NCBI GenBank assembly: GCA_001936135.1
Contig: CP012819.1
Span: 1,149,501 to 1,213,500 of the forward strand
Source: Saccharomycopsis fibuligera x Saccharomycopsis cf. fibuligera
Taxonomy: Eukaryota; Ascomycota; Saccharomycetes; Ascoideales; Saccharomycopsidaceae
Reading direction: 5' to 3'
Length of the DNA stretch: 64,000 nt
This document shows positions 10,126 through 19,394 of this stretch, piece after piece. Position numbers and translations under genes: made by a program. Position 1 is the first letter of the stretch, and the number at the start of each line of letters is the position of its first letter. The notes under the pieces are model-generated. The model saw only the letters and a list, made by a program, of their open reading frames with translations, ran no database searches and was not told the DNA's origin.

Positions 10126-13100
10126 CTAATTTTCCAAAGTTTGCACAATTTTATCAAGATCCCATCTTGAGGTGATTTCCTTGGTCAAACAGCCTTCAAT
10201 AATATTAATAAGTTTAGGGTCATTTCCACAAGCAACTTGCAAACACTGACTATCATACTTGCCTCTAGAAATCATAGCTCTCAAACGAGGCTCAAAATTA
10301 TGCTGGAAGGGCAATTTTCCAACTGCCATGGTATATGTCAACACCCCGAAAGCCCAAATATCCGCCATTGGGCCTAATGGAGGGGGATTTGGTAGTAAAA
10401 TTTCAGGAGAAGCATACGGCAATGAGCCGATATGAGTATGTGGCAACGGTGTCTTATCATTGCTTGGCTGCTCATTTTGTATGTAGTTAAAGATAATTGG
10501 AGATAAATTCAAAGTGGTAGAAGTTGGTGCTGGTCCGTAATTTTTGCCAAATGATGAAATTCCAATTGGAGTATCATCGTGGGTCAATGATTTGTCAAAG
10601 GCAATTTCGTGCATCTTGTTGAATGAAACAGATAAGTTTTCCGACGATGATGATTTGGGGATTTGTGGACGCTTTGGAATATTCAAGGTGTCTTTAGTTG
10701 GTAAAGAGCCACTAGTGCTTTTATTCAAAAAGCTGTTTGAAGTGGGTTGGCTAAAAGCACTAAGTCTTGTGAAGGATGATCTGGCAGAAGACAAAGAATT
10801 TTTCCTAGATCGTTCTGGGTCAATGTAAAAGCAGCTCATCCCAAAATCGCAAATGAGAATATGGTTTTCAATTCTGTTGGTAACCGGATTCACAATTTCA
10901 TCAATCAAACAATTCTCTAATTTTAGATCACCGTGAACAATACCATTATAATGCATATAACTTATCCCATCTAAAATTTCCCAAATAAACTTTCTAATAA
11001 GCAATAAACGTTTTGATATAGCAATAGGAGAATTTGGATCATTGTAGTAACCCCAATTGGAAACAATATCAAATAATGTACCACCATAGATCCGCGGCGT
11101 AATACAAAATATAGCATAACTTGTTTCTTTAACAAAAAGCAACGGGAGCAATCTTTTATGATTCAACAACTTCCAAATTTTAATCTCTTTTTTAAAACAG
11201 CGTCTAACAATTTCATTTTTGGTCTTCACAATTTTGATAGCTCGAACAAGTCTATGGGTCCCATCTGCAGAATTAACAGTAATTGTATTATCAGTCTCGT
11301 CCAAACTATAACATTCTCTTACAATTCCCCAAGATCCATATCCAATAATTTTGCCTAACTCATGGTTCATAACAATAGAACCTCTATCATCAATATTGCG
11401 TCTTTTGGCATCTGGTACTTTGTTCACTCTAGACAAAAACTTAGCAGCAGTGCTAGTGTTAGCGCTAGATTTTGCCAGTGTCTCATCACTATTTGCTTTC
11501 TTTGTAAAACGTTTTTTAATTAATGATAATAAAAGCTTAGAATCAATCTTGTTATGTTCATCATTAGGTGGTAATAGTTCCAACAAAATTTTTCGCCTTT
11601 TGGAAAATGGCAACTGAAGGAAATCGTCTGGCAATTTATCAATCAATTGCTCATAGTTGACTTTTTTCACATCGCCTTCTTTGTTATTAGATTTGCTGTT
11701 AACTGCTTTTTTTAAATCAGTATCAGAAATGTTACTAACCGAAGGCGAGGGCATCTCAGTTTTTACTTTTTCTTGCTTAGAAGCAGTAATGCTTTGTGGT
11801 TTTGATTCCCTTTCAGCGATCTTTGCAGTGCCAGTTTTATCTTGGAGATCAAACCCTTTGCTTCTAATATCACCAGAAAACTTGTCAGTAGCAAAATTAC
11901 GAAGCTTGCTTCTTAAATCATTGATAACTAACGGCGAAGATACTGATATTGAAGAGGATGTACTTGATGGAATACTATTTTCAATCACTGTTCCATATTC
12001 TAGCTTAACATGGCCCTTTTGAACGTTAGGTGAAATGTTTAGAGCGGTAGGTGAGCCTTGTGACAGCATATTGAGCATCGACGTATTACTGCTTGAATTG
12101 TAAGCATTTAGTCTGGAAAGAGCACTGCTTGAAATATTTCTTGCAGCACTATCTAAAACAATAATTTCTGAGCTGTCCTTTGGTTTAGTATGGGCTCTTT
12201 CACCAAATTTTGCACGTATTTCAAAGATTTTATCAGAATCAGCAGCTGAAGTTTTCGGGGAAACAGGGGAAGATGGAACAGAACCAGGAATTCTTTCGGT
12301 CGTATCCCTATTTAATTCAGAAGTCTGAGCAATTGATTTTTTATGATGAGAGCTTTGCAAAATCAGCTCCAAAGCTTTCTTTTTTTGATTTAAAATATAT
12401 TGAGGAACATTTTGAAACTTATCATGACCTCCATATAAATTATTATAGTCATAATCGTTGAAATTGAGAATATCTTTCTTGTAGTTAAGCAAGTTTTGAT
12501 TATTTGACTTGTAAGCTGAACTAACTAAAAAAGGATTATTAGCAGGCCCGCTGATGCTATCCGTACCACGTCTTGATAATGGCTTCAAGCTTTCCGAATC
12601 ATTTTGCATCTCAATTTCTTTAAATGTATAGTCATGTGGTGCATCTGTTAGAATTGGATTATGCTCATGATTTGGAACTTCTAAAGTTAGTTCATCCTGA
12701 TTTTCAAAGCTTTTCACTAAAGCTATTTTCGGAGTTGAGCTTTCGCGCTTATCATGCACATGGCTTCCAATAAGCTGTAATTTATATGTTCTGTTGTAAT
12801 CTTCGCCGTCATCAAACCATTGACTAATACTTGTTTTAAAATCTAAGCCAGGAATATACTCATCTTCGCAACCAAGAATGCTTTCATAATTATGGTAAAT
12901 CTCAACATTAGGATGTAAAAGCTGACCACTTTGGGCATTGCTCTTCGTTGCTGAACCTGGATTCAAAAGCTCGAGAGTGGATGTGGAAATTTGGTGAGTT
13001 TTAGCCAACCCAAATTCTTTATTATAAGAGTGTCTGGGCATAAATCTTGGTCTGTAGTTTTCATCAGGAACAATGGTACCACCATGAAGAGTAATATTCA

Positions 13101-14649
13101 CAGGTACTTGCACGCTTTCTTCGTTACAACTTGAACCTGCACTGCTCATCTCAGGGGACACTAGAACTGAAGAAGAAGATTGAATGTCTAAGTCTCTATA
13201 GATACTTGGTCTACGATGATCCCTATTAAAAGCACTGGGTTTGGCGTTAACATGCAGAGAACTGTTGTTCCTAGTTGAGTGAATAGAATCATCTTGCAAT
13301 CTTTGATGTGAATCATGCAAACTATAAATCGGCCTATGCTTGTCATCATCATATAAACGTTCACCAGTAACTGTGGAAAAGTTTGCAGTTTCTGATTCGG
13401 AATATGTCCTCGTTCTTTTTTTCCGCGCATGTTTTTCTTGCTGCTGATCTTTGTTATCATTATCATTATTGTCATCGTGAAGATGGGGCTTTGGCGAATT
13501 CTGGCGATTTAAGGTTCTCATTCTTCTTATTCCTTGCTGGTCTTGAAGAGGGTTTATTATATCAGAGTAAATATCGTTCTGACTCATAAGTGATCCATAA
13601 TTATTGTTTGACAATGAAGAGACTTTTTCGCTGTTGATAAAATAATCTCCATCTTTTTTGTCCAATAACTCAAAAGGAAGAATTTCTGCAGGAAAGTCTC
13701 TTTCTAATAATGTCGAACACTGTACTTCATTTTCTTTTCTCGAAACTTTTCTTCTTCCAAGATGATCTATGTCTTCATTGTTTTCTGTGTCGGCTCCACT
13801 AAGCGCTACCGCTATACTGTTTTCTTTCTGACCGCTACTATCACCACTAAGGGGAGATATTACTGACTCAGTGGGATACTGTTTTAAACCAGCAGTTTCA
13901 ATGTAGGAGTCATTGAATGAATTTGGCTGAGTTCTGTAGTTTGTTATATTATGGTTATCAGCCGTTAAAAGATTATTTATGTCATTATAAGCTATTGTGT
14001 GCTCGGCAAGAGGCGAAGTCTGATAAACATTCTGGTCCGGAATTTGCCGCTGCAAATTTTGTAGATTCTTGTTTATTATAGTTATTGGGGTATTAAAGCT
14101 GGATTCTGTCACAGATCCGTTATCCAATTGGGTTGACTCCCCGAAGCTCTTGTTGGCCTCGCTTCGATCAAATATGCTAGTACTCGATTGTGGCACATCT
14201 AGGGTGTCAATGCCTCCGTTATTACCTAAAGATGATGGCTGAATTAGGGAATGCTCGACCGGCGAACTTATGAAATTGTTAGTGAAGTTGTAACCGTTAT
14301 TGAAACCGGTTATCAAAGTGGGCTTGTGGCTTTTTGGCCGGCTTATGAAATGCTTATTACCGCTGTTATTAATTATTGAACTGTTTCTGTCAAAAGTTGA
14401 AGTATTGTTCTGATCGGTACTGCTATGGTAATCACTGCTTTTGAACTCATTTTGTCTCGATATTCCCACCGGATACAATATTTCTGGTAATCCATCAGTA
14501 TTAATTAGAGTATTTTTAGGAATTGGAATATGGCCATGCCTGCTTTCAAGATTCTGAATGCTGCTGTTGCTGTTACTGTTGCTATTGCTGTCGCTGCTGT
14601 CGCTGCTATCGCTGCTATGTTTGTGGTTTTGGTTGTGGCTGAACGACAT
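10126..14649 (-). CDS. Ser/Thr protein kinase, NNK1-like (tentative)
   Basis: A 1,507-residue protein with a C-terminal kinase domain (about 1095-1507) after a long Ser/Asn-rich disordered region. The domain has a glycine loop IGYGSWGIV, the ATP lysine in VRAIKIVK, catalytic loop HGDLKLENCL, DFG (ICDFGMS) and SPEIL. About 135 Ser-rich residues are inserted between DFG and the APE-like motif. The HRD arginine is Gly, so it is a non-RD kinase whose activation probably does not use the usual arginine-phosphosite contact. HGDLKLEN plus the very long N-terminus recalls fungal Nnk1, a nitrogen-signalling kinase, but this assignment is from memory of the family and is uncertain. ATG 14649 opens directly into an Asp/Ser/Asn repeat. 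It shares a 366-bp divergent promoter with PRE2. Confidence 0.85.
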   Translation of the reverse strand: MSFSHNQNHKHSSDSSDSSDSNSNSNSNSSIQNLESRHGHIPIPKNTLINTDGLPEILYPVGISRQNEFKSSDYHSSTDQNNTSTFDRNSSIINNSGNKHFISRPKSHKPTLITGFNNGYNFTNNFISSPVEHSLIQPSSLGNNGGIDTLDVPQSSTSIFDRSEANKSFGESTQLDNGSVTESSFNTPITIINKNLQNLQRQIPDQNVYQTSPLAEHTIAYNDINNLLTADNHNITNYRTQPNSFNDSYIETAGLKQYPTESVISPLSGDSSGQKENSIAVALSGADTENNEDIDHLGRRKVSRKENEVQCSTLLERDFPAEILPFELLDKKDGDYFINSEKVSSLSNNNYGSLMSQNDIYSDIINPLQDQQGIRRMRTLNRQNSPKPHLHDDNNDNDNKDQQQEKHARKKRTRTYSESETANFSTVTGERLYDDDKHRPIYSLHDSHQRLQDDSIHSTRNNSSLHVNAKPSAFNRDHRRPSIYRDLDIQSSSSVLVSPEMSSAGSSCNEESVQVPVNITLHGGTIVPDENYRPRFMPRHSYNKEFGLAKTHQISTSTLELLNPGSATKSNAQSGQLLHPNVEIYHNYESILGCEDEYIPGLDFKTSISQWFDDGEDYNRTYKLQLIGSHVHDKRESSTPKIALVKSFENQDELTLEVPNHEHNPILTDAPHDYTFKEIEMQNDSESLKPLSRRGTDSISGPANNPFLVSSAYKSNNQNLLNYKKDILNFNDYDYNNLYGGHDKFQNVPQYILNQKKKALELILQSSHHKKSIAQTSELNRDTTERIPGSVPSSPVSPKTSAADSDKIFEIRAKFGERAHTKPKDSSEIIVLDSAARNISSSALSRLNAYNSSSNTSMLNMLSQGSPTALNISPNVQKGHVKLEYGTVIENSIPSSTSSSISVSSPLVINDLRSKLRNFATDKFSGDIRSKGFDLQDKTGTAKIAERESKPQSITASKQEKVKTEMPSPSVSNISDTDLKKAVNSKSNNKEGDVKKVNYEQLIDKLPDDFLQLPFSKRRKILLELLPPNDEHNKIDSKLLLSLIKKRFTKKANSDETLAKSSANTSTAAKFLSRVNKVPDAKRRNIDDRGSIVMNHELGKIIGYGSWGIVRECYSLDETDNTITVNSADGTHRLVRAIKIVKTKNEIVRRCFKKEIKIWKLLNHKRLLPLLFVKETSYAIFCITPRIYGGTLFDIVSNWGYYNDPNSPIAISKRLLLIRKFIWEILDGISYMHYNGIVHGDLKLENCLIDEIVNPVTNRIENHILICDFGMSCFYIDPERSRKNSLSSARSSFTRLSAFSQPTSNSFLNKSTSGSLPTKDTLNIPKRPQIPKSSSSENLSVSFNKMHEIAFDKSLTHDDTPIGISSFGKNYGPAPTSTTLNLSPIIFNYIQNEQPSNDKTPLPHTHIGSLPYASPEILLPNPPPLGPMADIWAFGVLTYTMAVGKLPFQHNFEPRLRAMISRGKYDSQCLQVACGNDPKLINIIEGCLTKEITSRWDLDKIVQTLEN

Positions 14650-15015
14650 TGCTCACCATAAAAGATGTAGTAATTACAGATGGCGCTCTTTCACAAGAAT
14701 CAAACACACAAGCAGAGACAAAACTTACCACTCCTGTCTGTGAACTGGGGAGCTTTTGGAGGAGAAGTGCTAGTCTCTGGAGCAGTATTCTTATGTTTCC
14801 AGAAGAAACTGATTGATTTTCGCTGAGATTTTAACATTTTCCGCTGGGATTGCAGCCGCTGGTGATTACGTAATGGGTAGCACCAGAAATGCGCAAAATC
14901 AGAAAAAACCGAAAGAAACAAATCCAGAAAAGTCGCCACCACAAGACAGCAGAAATAGAAGGCATTGAAGACCATCTCATCATTCACCAGCCATCCGCAC
15001 ATACACACATCCACA
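14650..15015. promoter_or_regulatory. Divergent promoter, NNK1-like kinase / PRE2
   Basis: The 366 bp between two divergent start codons. The PRE2 side carries a PACE-like element (listed separately). No clear TATA box was seen. Confidence 0.6.
14932..14940 (-). promoter_or_regulatory. PACE-like (Rpn4-type) site upstream of PRE2
   Basis: GTCGCCACC, that is GGTGGCGAC on the other strand, differs from the canonical proteasome element GGTGGCAAA at two bases of its 3' end. It lies 76 bp before the PRE2 ATG, a usual place for the Rpn4 element of proteasome genes. Confidence 0.45.
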
Positions 15016-15843
15016 ATGAACTCAATCGCCGACAAATTCTATAACAACTCTACCGAGAGCCCAATGGGCCCTGCTGATGTGACTAAAAAGTTTTCATTGA
15101 CCCCATCAATTACTTTGCCTCCAATCTCCCAGCCAACTGCTTTTTTGAGAGCTCATACTGACGATAACACCAACCCAGACTGCAAAATTAAAATAGCCCA
15201 CGGTACCACTACACTAGCCTTTAGATTTAAAGAAGGAATTGTTGTTGCCGTTGACTCCAGAGCCACTGCTGGCAGTTGGATTGCTTCTCAGACTGTGAAG
15301 AAAGTCATTGAGATTAACCCATTCTTGTTAGGTACTATGGCTGGTGGTGCAGCTGACTGTCAATACTGGGAAACGTGGTTAGGTACCCAATGCAGATTGC
15401 ATGAATTGAGAAACAAAGAAAGAATTTCAGTTGCTGCTGCTTCCAAGATTTTGTCTAACTTGGTCTACAATTACAAAGGTATGGGCCTTTCAATGGGTAC
15501 AATGGTGTGCGGTTATACAAAGAAAGAAGGTCCAACCATTTACTACGTGGATTCCGACGGTACTAGATTGAAAGGTGATATCTTTTGCGTTGGTTCCGGT
15601 CAGACGTTTGCTTACGGTGTCTTGGATTCTAACTGGCATTGGGATTTGTCTGTTGACGATGCATTGGAATTGGGTAAAAGAAGTATTTTGGCCGCGACAC
15701 ATAGAGATGCTTACTCTGGTGGCTCTATTAACTTATATCATGTCACTGAGCAAGGATGGAAATATCATGGAAACCATGATGTTGGCCCATTATTTTGGGA
15801 AACTAAAGCTAAAGAAGGTTCTTTCAATAACGTGGTCAGCTAA
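15016..15843 (+). CDS. PRE2: 20S proteasome subunit beta5 (chymotrypsin-like)
   Basis: Catalytic beta5 subunit of the 20S proteasome. The protein is 275 residues from ATG 15016. An in-frame extension further upstream has no family support and overlaps the presumed 5' leader. The propeptide is 63 residues and ends at HG before TTTLAFRF, so Thr64 becomes the N-terminal nucleophile after self-cleavage. Relative to that Thr1, the active-site residues Asp17 and Lys33 and the S1-pocket residues Met45 and Ala49 are all present. The C-terminal half is strongly conserved (for example [10 protein letters not shown]). Codons are strongly biased, with no CTG, as expected for a highly expressed gene. RPN8, another proteasome subunit, is 25 kb away. 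Confidence 0.97.
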   Translation: MNSIADKFYNNSTESPMGPADVTKKFSLTPSITLPPISQPTAFLRAHTDDNTNPDCKIKIAHGTTTLAFRFKEGIVVAVDSRATAGSWIASQTVKKVIEINPFLLGTMAGGAADCQYWETWLGTQCRLHELRNKERISVAAASKILSNLVYNYKGMGLSMGTMVCGYTKKEGPTIYYVDSDGTRLKGDIFCVGSGQTFAYGVLDSNWHWDLSVDDALELGKRSILAATHRDAYSGGSINLYHVTEQGWKYHGNHDVGPLFWETKAKEGSFNNVVS

Positions 15844-16028
15844 TCAATTTTTTTCTCTTCTCTTTTTTACTACTACTATTCATTTCTTTCATCTCATCAT
15901 CTATATGGATATAATAAATTTTTAAGTGTTCTATCAATACTACAGTAAGTTCCATCTAAAAATTTAAACAATTATAAACAGGAAAAAGTATTGAATATAT
16001 ACTATGTGGTAGCACAATGAGGAGAAAA

Positions 16029-17012
16029 CTAGTTATAAGCTAATAGCACAGCAGAAGTCAAATTTCTTCTAATGTCTTCTTTTTCAACATCGTGAGTATC
16101 CTCCACTTCTCCCCATCTTTCTGTTTGGAATATCGTTTCTAAGTTAGTAGCTCTAATAATATCATCCAATTGCAAGACCATTTCCTTTTCTTGACTATCC
16201 AATAACTTAATAGTGTATATACCACAAATGAATGACTTGCTACTAAGCACTGCTTTTTCAAATGCAACATACTCCCAAACATTCAAAGAATTCAAAAATT
16301 GCAAAGCAGCTTTTTTAGTTGACTCTGATTGCTTATTACTGCGAATACCATGAATTTCAGAATCCAAAAAGCTCAACTGCACTTGTTCGTTAGCTGGATG
16401 AAACTTAGTCAAGAAGCATTCCACTTTGCTCATTATCGGTTTGTATAACTTGTCCTGCTCTTTTCTTAAAGCGCCTTCAAATTCGTCGTTCGGAGAAAAT
16501 ATTAGTAATGTGTCGGTATCCAAATATCTAAGCAAAAGTTCATTGATTTGATCTCTGCTGCCCACTTTAGCTTTACCGTCATCAGAAACGGAATGTGCGT
16601 ATTCCAAGTCAACTGCTCTAGCAGCGATAGAAGTTAGTGGAAGTTGATGTGGTTTGATTGACAAGTTTGGCAAGTTTTTCCATTCAAGTGCAATGAGTTC
16701 GGCTAAAAGTCTTTTAGATTTGGGCAAAACTAAATTATTACCGAGCGGTGTTCTAAGACATTTGTCGTCTAACTTAACAAGTACAACATCGTTTTCTTCC
16801 TGTACACTGATTTTTTCCCAGAACTTCTGTAAAGTTTTTTCGAGTCTATTAGCTTCTGACTTGAGGTTAGATTCTAAAGTAACATCTGGATTACTAACAG
16901 CGCTAGCAAGACCTCTGTATGCAGAATGAGAAACGTATCTAAATGTGCGACTGGCGATGAGCGCTCTACTGAGCAATAGCTTGCGTTGGCTTTTAACAGC
17001 GAAAGAAAACAT
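16029..17012 (-). CDS. ATP12: Mitochondrial F1-ATPase assembly chaperone Atp12
   Basis: Matrix chaperone that binds the F1 alpha subunit during ATP synthase assembly. The protein is 327 residues, the usual family length. The first 40 residues are basic, Ser/Arg/Leu-rich and lack acidic residues, as in a mitochondrial targeting sequence. Family features seen include CLRTPLGNNLVLP, a W-x-N-x-P-like LEWKNLPNLSIKPHQLPLTS segment and the C-terminal WGEVEDTHDVEKEDIRR. It is convergent with PRE2; the two stop codons are only about 185 bp apart. Confidence 0.93.
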   Translation of the reverse strand: MFSFAVKSQRKLLLSRALIASRTFRYVSHSAYRGLASAVSNPDVTLESNLKSEANRLEKTLQKFWEKISVQEENDVVLVKLDDKCLRTPLGNNLVLPKSKRLLAELIALEWKNLPNLSIKPHQLPLTSIAARAVDLEYAHSVSDDGKAKVGSRDQINELLLRYLDTDTLLIFSPNDEFEGALRKEQDKLYKPIMSKVECFLTKFHPANEQVQLSFLDSEIHGIRSNKQSESTKKAALQFLNSLNVWEYVAFEKAVLSSKSFICGIYTIKLLDSQEKEMVLQLDDIIRATNLETIFQTERWGEVEDTHDVEKEDIRRNLTSAVLLAYN

Positions 17013-17437
17013 TGCGAATTGTAGGTGTATTTGTGAATATATGGCTTGCAGTTTTTGAAGAGGTTAAGTACGAAACCTATGAAGAGTTTCGGTTTTCACT
17101 TTATACAATGTAATTTTTCACGGGAAAATTTTTATGTATGCGAATCGTGACTTAGAGCGGACACCCCAGTAAAGGGAGGTGTGAATAGCTTTGGCTATCA
17201 ATATCAACGTTAAGGTCTACATCAACGTTCAAAAAACCAACAGAACTCGTAGATACGTTAAATGAAAGAAACTGAAAAGTGATAAACAAATGAATGAAAA
17301 TACAGAAAAGAAAAAAAAATCTAGAGAAAAAAAATAAAAGATAATAGTATGGGAATGAAATAGCCAGCCAATAAAACAGAAAATTAGAAACAACAATAAT
17401 CAATGCTAAAGAAGTGAATAATGCTAAAGAGAGCCCT
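17013..17437. other. Intergenic: ATP12 promoter and TMA16 3' region
   Basis: No gene seen. A-rich sequence around 17300-17350, otherwise nothing distinctive. Confidence 0.5.
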
Positions 17438-17995
17438 TCATATGTTCATTTGAGCATCCTTTTCCTTGTAGTTTTCAGGAAAATCTTGACTTTCCTGAGC
17501 AATATGATGGAACTTGATGTTCGTTACACCACCAATAGTACCATTCCATTTGATAAGATGTTCAACGTTACTTGGATCAGACAAATCAGGTACTTTAAAA
17601 CCGCTCTTGTATTCGTTTTGGTCACGCTCTAATTGCATCTCAAGCAAGTCTTGTCTCTTTGAAGCTGGTCTGCCTGGTCTTCGCTGAGCCTTAAGAGTTT
17701 CCAATTCTTCATCAAATCTTGATAAATAAGCCTCAATGAAAAGTTTAACTTGGTCAATAGTGAAGCATTTAGTAGTATCATTAACTCTGTTTTCTGCTGC
17801 TTCCTGAAAAAATAAAAGTCTTTGTAATTCATGTTCTCTTTTCTCAAGATGCTGCATCTTCTTCTTATCAAGCTTCACTTCTCTCAAGCTGGCCTTATTT
17901 AATTTTGAAAATTTACGACCCTTTGGATGCACCACTTGGCTTCGTCCCTTCTTGACGACTTTGGAAACTTTCAACAAACTCTTTCCTGTAGGCAT
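17438..17995 (-). CDS. TMA16: Ribosome-biogenesis factor Tma16
   Basis: Protein that binds nuclear pre-60S particles. It has 185 residues. The basic N-terminus contains VHPKGRKFSKLNKASLR, typical of the family, then a helical middle (LFFQEAAENR, KLFIEAYLSRFDEEL) and the conserved RRPGRPASKRQDLLE. The C-terminal part has the family segment GFKVPDLSD followed by LIKWNG. ATG at 17995 is the only sensible start. It is divergent from CAF20, with a 343-bp shared promoter that holds a PAC-type motif, as expected for a ribosome-biogenesis gene. Confidence 0.92.
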   Translation of the reverse strand: MPTGKSLLKVSKVVKKGRSQVVHPKGRKFSKLNKASLREVKLDKKKMQHLEKREHELQRLLFFQEAAENRVNDTTKCFTIDQVKLFIEAYLSRFDEELETLKAQRRPGRPASKRQDLLEMQLERDQNEYKSGFKVPDLSDPSNVEHLIKWNGTIGGVTNIKFHHIAQESQDFPENYKEKDAQMNI

Positions 17996-18119
17996 TTTGT
18001 GAGTATGGTGTGTTTGATATAATAAGTTTAATCAAAGGTCTGTAAAGCTGCAAAATCACAAACCTTGTATCTGAAATAAAAATAAAATAAAATTTTTTTT
18101 TATTTATGCTTATAGCTAG

Positions 18120-18129
18120 GAGATGAGCT
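18120..18129 (+). promoter_or_regulatory. PAC-type element
   Basis: GAGATGAGCT, with the GATGAG core bound in yeast by Pbf/Dot6/Tod6 factors, 125 bp upstream of the TMA16 ATG. The RRPE-like A/T element is 24 bp away, the usual PAC-RRPE pairing. Confidence 0.5.
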
Positions 18130-18146
18130 CAGAGTAGTATTAGGTA

Positions 18147-18153
18147 TTACCCG
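18147..18153 (+). promoter_or_regulatory. Reb1-type site
   Basis: TTACCCG exact core within ATTACCCGTT, central in the TMA16/CAF20 divergent promoter. Such sites usually mark a nucleosome-free region. Confidence 0.45.
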
Positions 18154-18214
18154 TTTTAGGGCTGATTTTGACGGAGAAAATCAGAAAAAAAAAAAAATTT
18201 GTCTAACGACCAAA

Positions 18215-18325
18215 ATGGATTTCAATGAAAATAGATTGAAAACTGCTCCAAAAAAAGAAGCCAGTGAAAAGTCAAAATATCAAAATACTACCCCAAGCTT
18301 AATCGCCCGTATATTGCTTGATTGA
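18215..18325 (+). other. Upstream ORF (36 codons) before CAF20
   Basis: An ATG at 18215 opens a 36-codon frame ending with TGA at 18323-18325, just 13 nt before the CAF20 ATG. It is lysine-rich and in a different frame from CAF20. Whether the CAF20 mRNA starts upstream of 18215 is unknown, so its translation is inference. Confidence 0.4.
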
Positions 18326-18338
18326 TTTACTATTAAAG

Positions 18339-18965
18339 ATGCCAAAGTACACTGAAGAAGAATTAATTGCTTTCCGCGATAATGGTAAAGCACCGGAAGG
18401 TGTTGATCTCAAAGCATTCTCCGATATGATTGCCAATGTCAAGGACATTTTGGAAAAAAGAATGGCAGAAAAACACATCAGTATTAACGACAGTAACCTT
18501 AATCACACTGTTCCTTCTGATGGCAGCAAGTTTACTTTTAGAAGACGTTCTTCTCGTCATGAAGCCAGACCACACTTCAAGAAAAACTTTCGTAAACATG
18601 AACCTCATGCAGTTCAACCAGATGCCGAAGGTTGGGTTACAATGAAAAATACTAGAAAATCGTTTACTTCTGGTGGTGCGGCAGAAGAATCTAGAGATGA
18701 GTTCAGAAAAGTTGTTAAGAATGAAGTTGTTAAAGTCAAACCAAATACTAAAACTATTGGTACTAGAGCTGCTGCCAATACTACTGAAGCGGTTGCTGAA
18801 AAGACTGCGTTGAACTTTAACGCATTCAGTGCTTTAGGATCTGATGAAGAAGAAGAGGAGGATGAAGAAGACGACGATGAAGACGAAGAAGAAGAAAAAG
18901 AAGAAAAAGAGGAAAAAGAAAATGATGCTGAAGAAAAGTCAGAAGCGAAGAATGATGATCAATAA
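18339..18965 (+). CDS. CAF20: eIF4E-binding translation regulator Caf20 (p20)
   Basis: Cap-dependent translation inhibitor that competes with eIF4G for eIF4E. The protein is 208 residues from ATG 18339 (S. cerevisiae: 161). The N-terminus PKYTEEELIAF carries the eIF4E-binding pattern YxxxxL-hydrophobic. Shared with the yeast protein are the basic RRRSSRHEARPHFKK segment, GWVTMK, a VKPNTKTIG segment and, near the end, LNFNAFSALGSDEE. The extra length is mostly a C-terminal Glu/Asp/Lys-rich tail. A seven-codon in-frame extension upstream is not supported, as the family begins with the eIF4E motif. In S. cerevisiae RIM20 is the direct neighbour; here two orphan genes lie between them. Confidence 0.9.
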   Translation: MPKYTEEELIAFRDNGKAPEGVDLKAFSDMIANVKDILEKRMAEKHISINDSNLNHTVPSDGSKFTFRRRSSRHEARPHFKKNFRKHEPHAVQPDAEGWVTMKNTRKSFTSGGAAEESRDEFRKVVKNEVVKVKPNTKTIGTRAAANTTEAVAEKTALNFNAFSALGSDEEEEEDEEDDDEDEEEEKEEKEEKENDAEEKSEAKNDDQ

Positions 18966-19158
18966 GTAATTTTCAACTAGAATGTGTTGAAGTTTATTGA
19001 GGAAAAGCACCATGCATTACAAACAATATTTCTCCAAATAATAACGCAGTGTGTGTTATGCTTTCTTTCCGTTGAGGAATCAACTTAACAATGTGTTTTT
19101 CTCAAAAACGTCTGTCGTGGTTTACTTTCTGTTATTTAGTTTTTCTTTTCCCTTTTTT

Positions 19159-19161
<3 letters not shown>

Positions 19162-19203
<42 letters not shown>
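19162..19203. repeat. Poly-T tract, 42 T
   Basis: Uninterrupted run of 42 T, about 200 bp past the CAF20 stop codon. Length in the read data may be unreliable. Confidence 0.9.
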
Positions 19204-19206
<3 letters not shown>

Positions 19207-19363
19207 GTATTATTGTCATCTCAAGAACATTTTATCGTCTCATTCTCATTATCATACTTGGCATAGTTGATTCTAGACTTTGTGTTCTGCTCATCTGGAA
19301 CCTAGGAACACAATCATTTACATTTATCATGTTCCATGTTTATGTTTCCGTTATTATGTTTCA

Positions 19364-19366
<3 letters not shown>

Positions 19367-19392
<26 letters not shown>
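19367..19392. repeat. (TA)13 microsatellite
   Basis: 26 bp of alternating TA in the CAF20 downstream region. Confidence 0.9.

Positions 19393-19394
<2 letters not shown>

Larger units (their letters stand above)
17996..18338. promoter_or_regulatory. Divergent promoter TMA16 / CAF20
   Basis: Contains an RRPE-like AAAATTTT at 18089-18096, a PAC-type GAGATGAGCT at 18120-18129 and a Reb1-type TTACCCG at 18147-18153. This trio is typical of yeast ribosome-biogenesis promoters and most likely serves TMA16. A second A-rich tract lies at 18184-18197. Confidence 0.55.
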
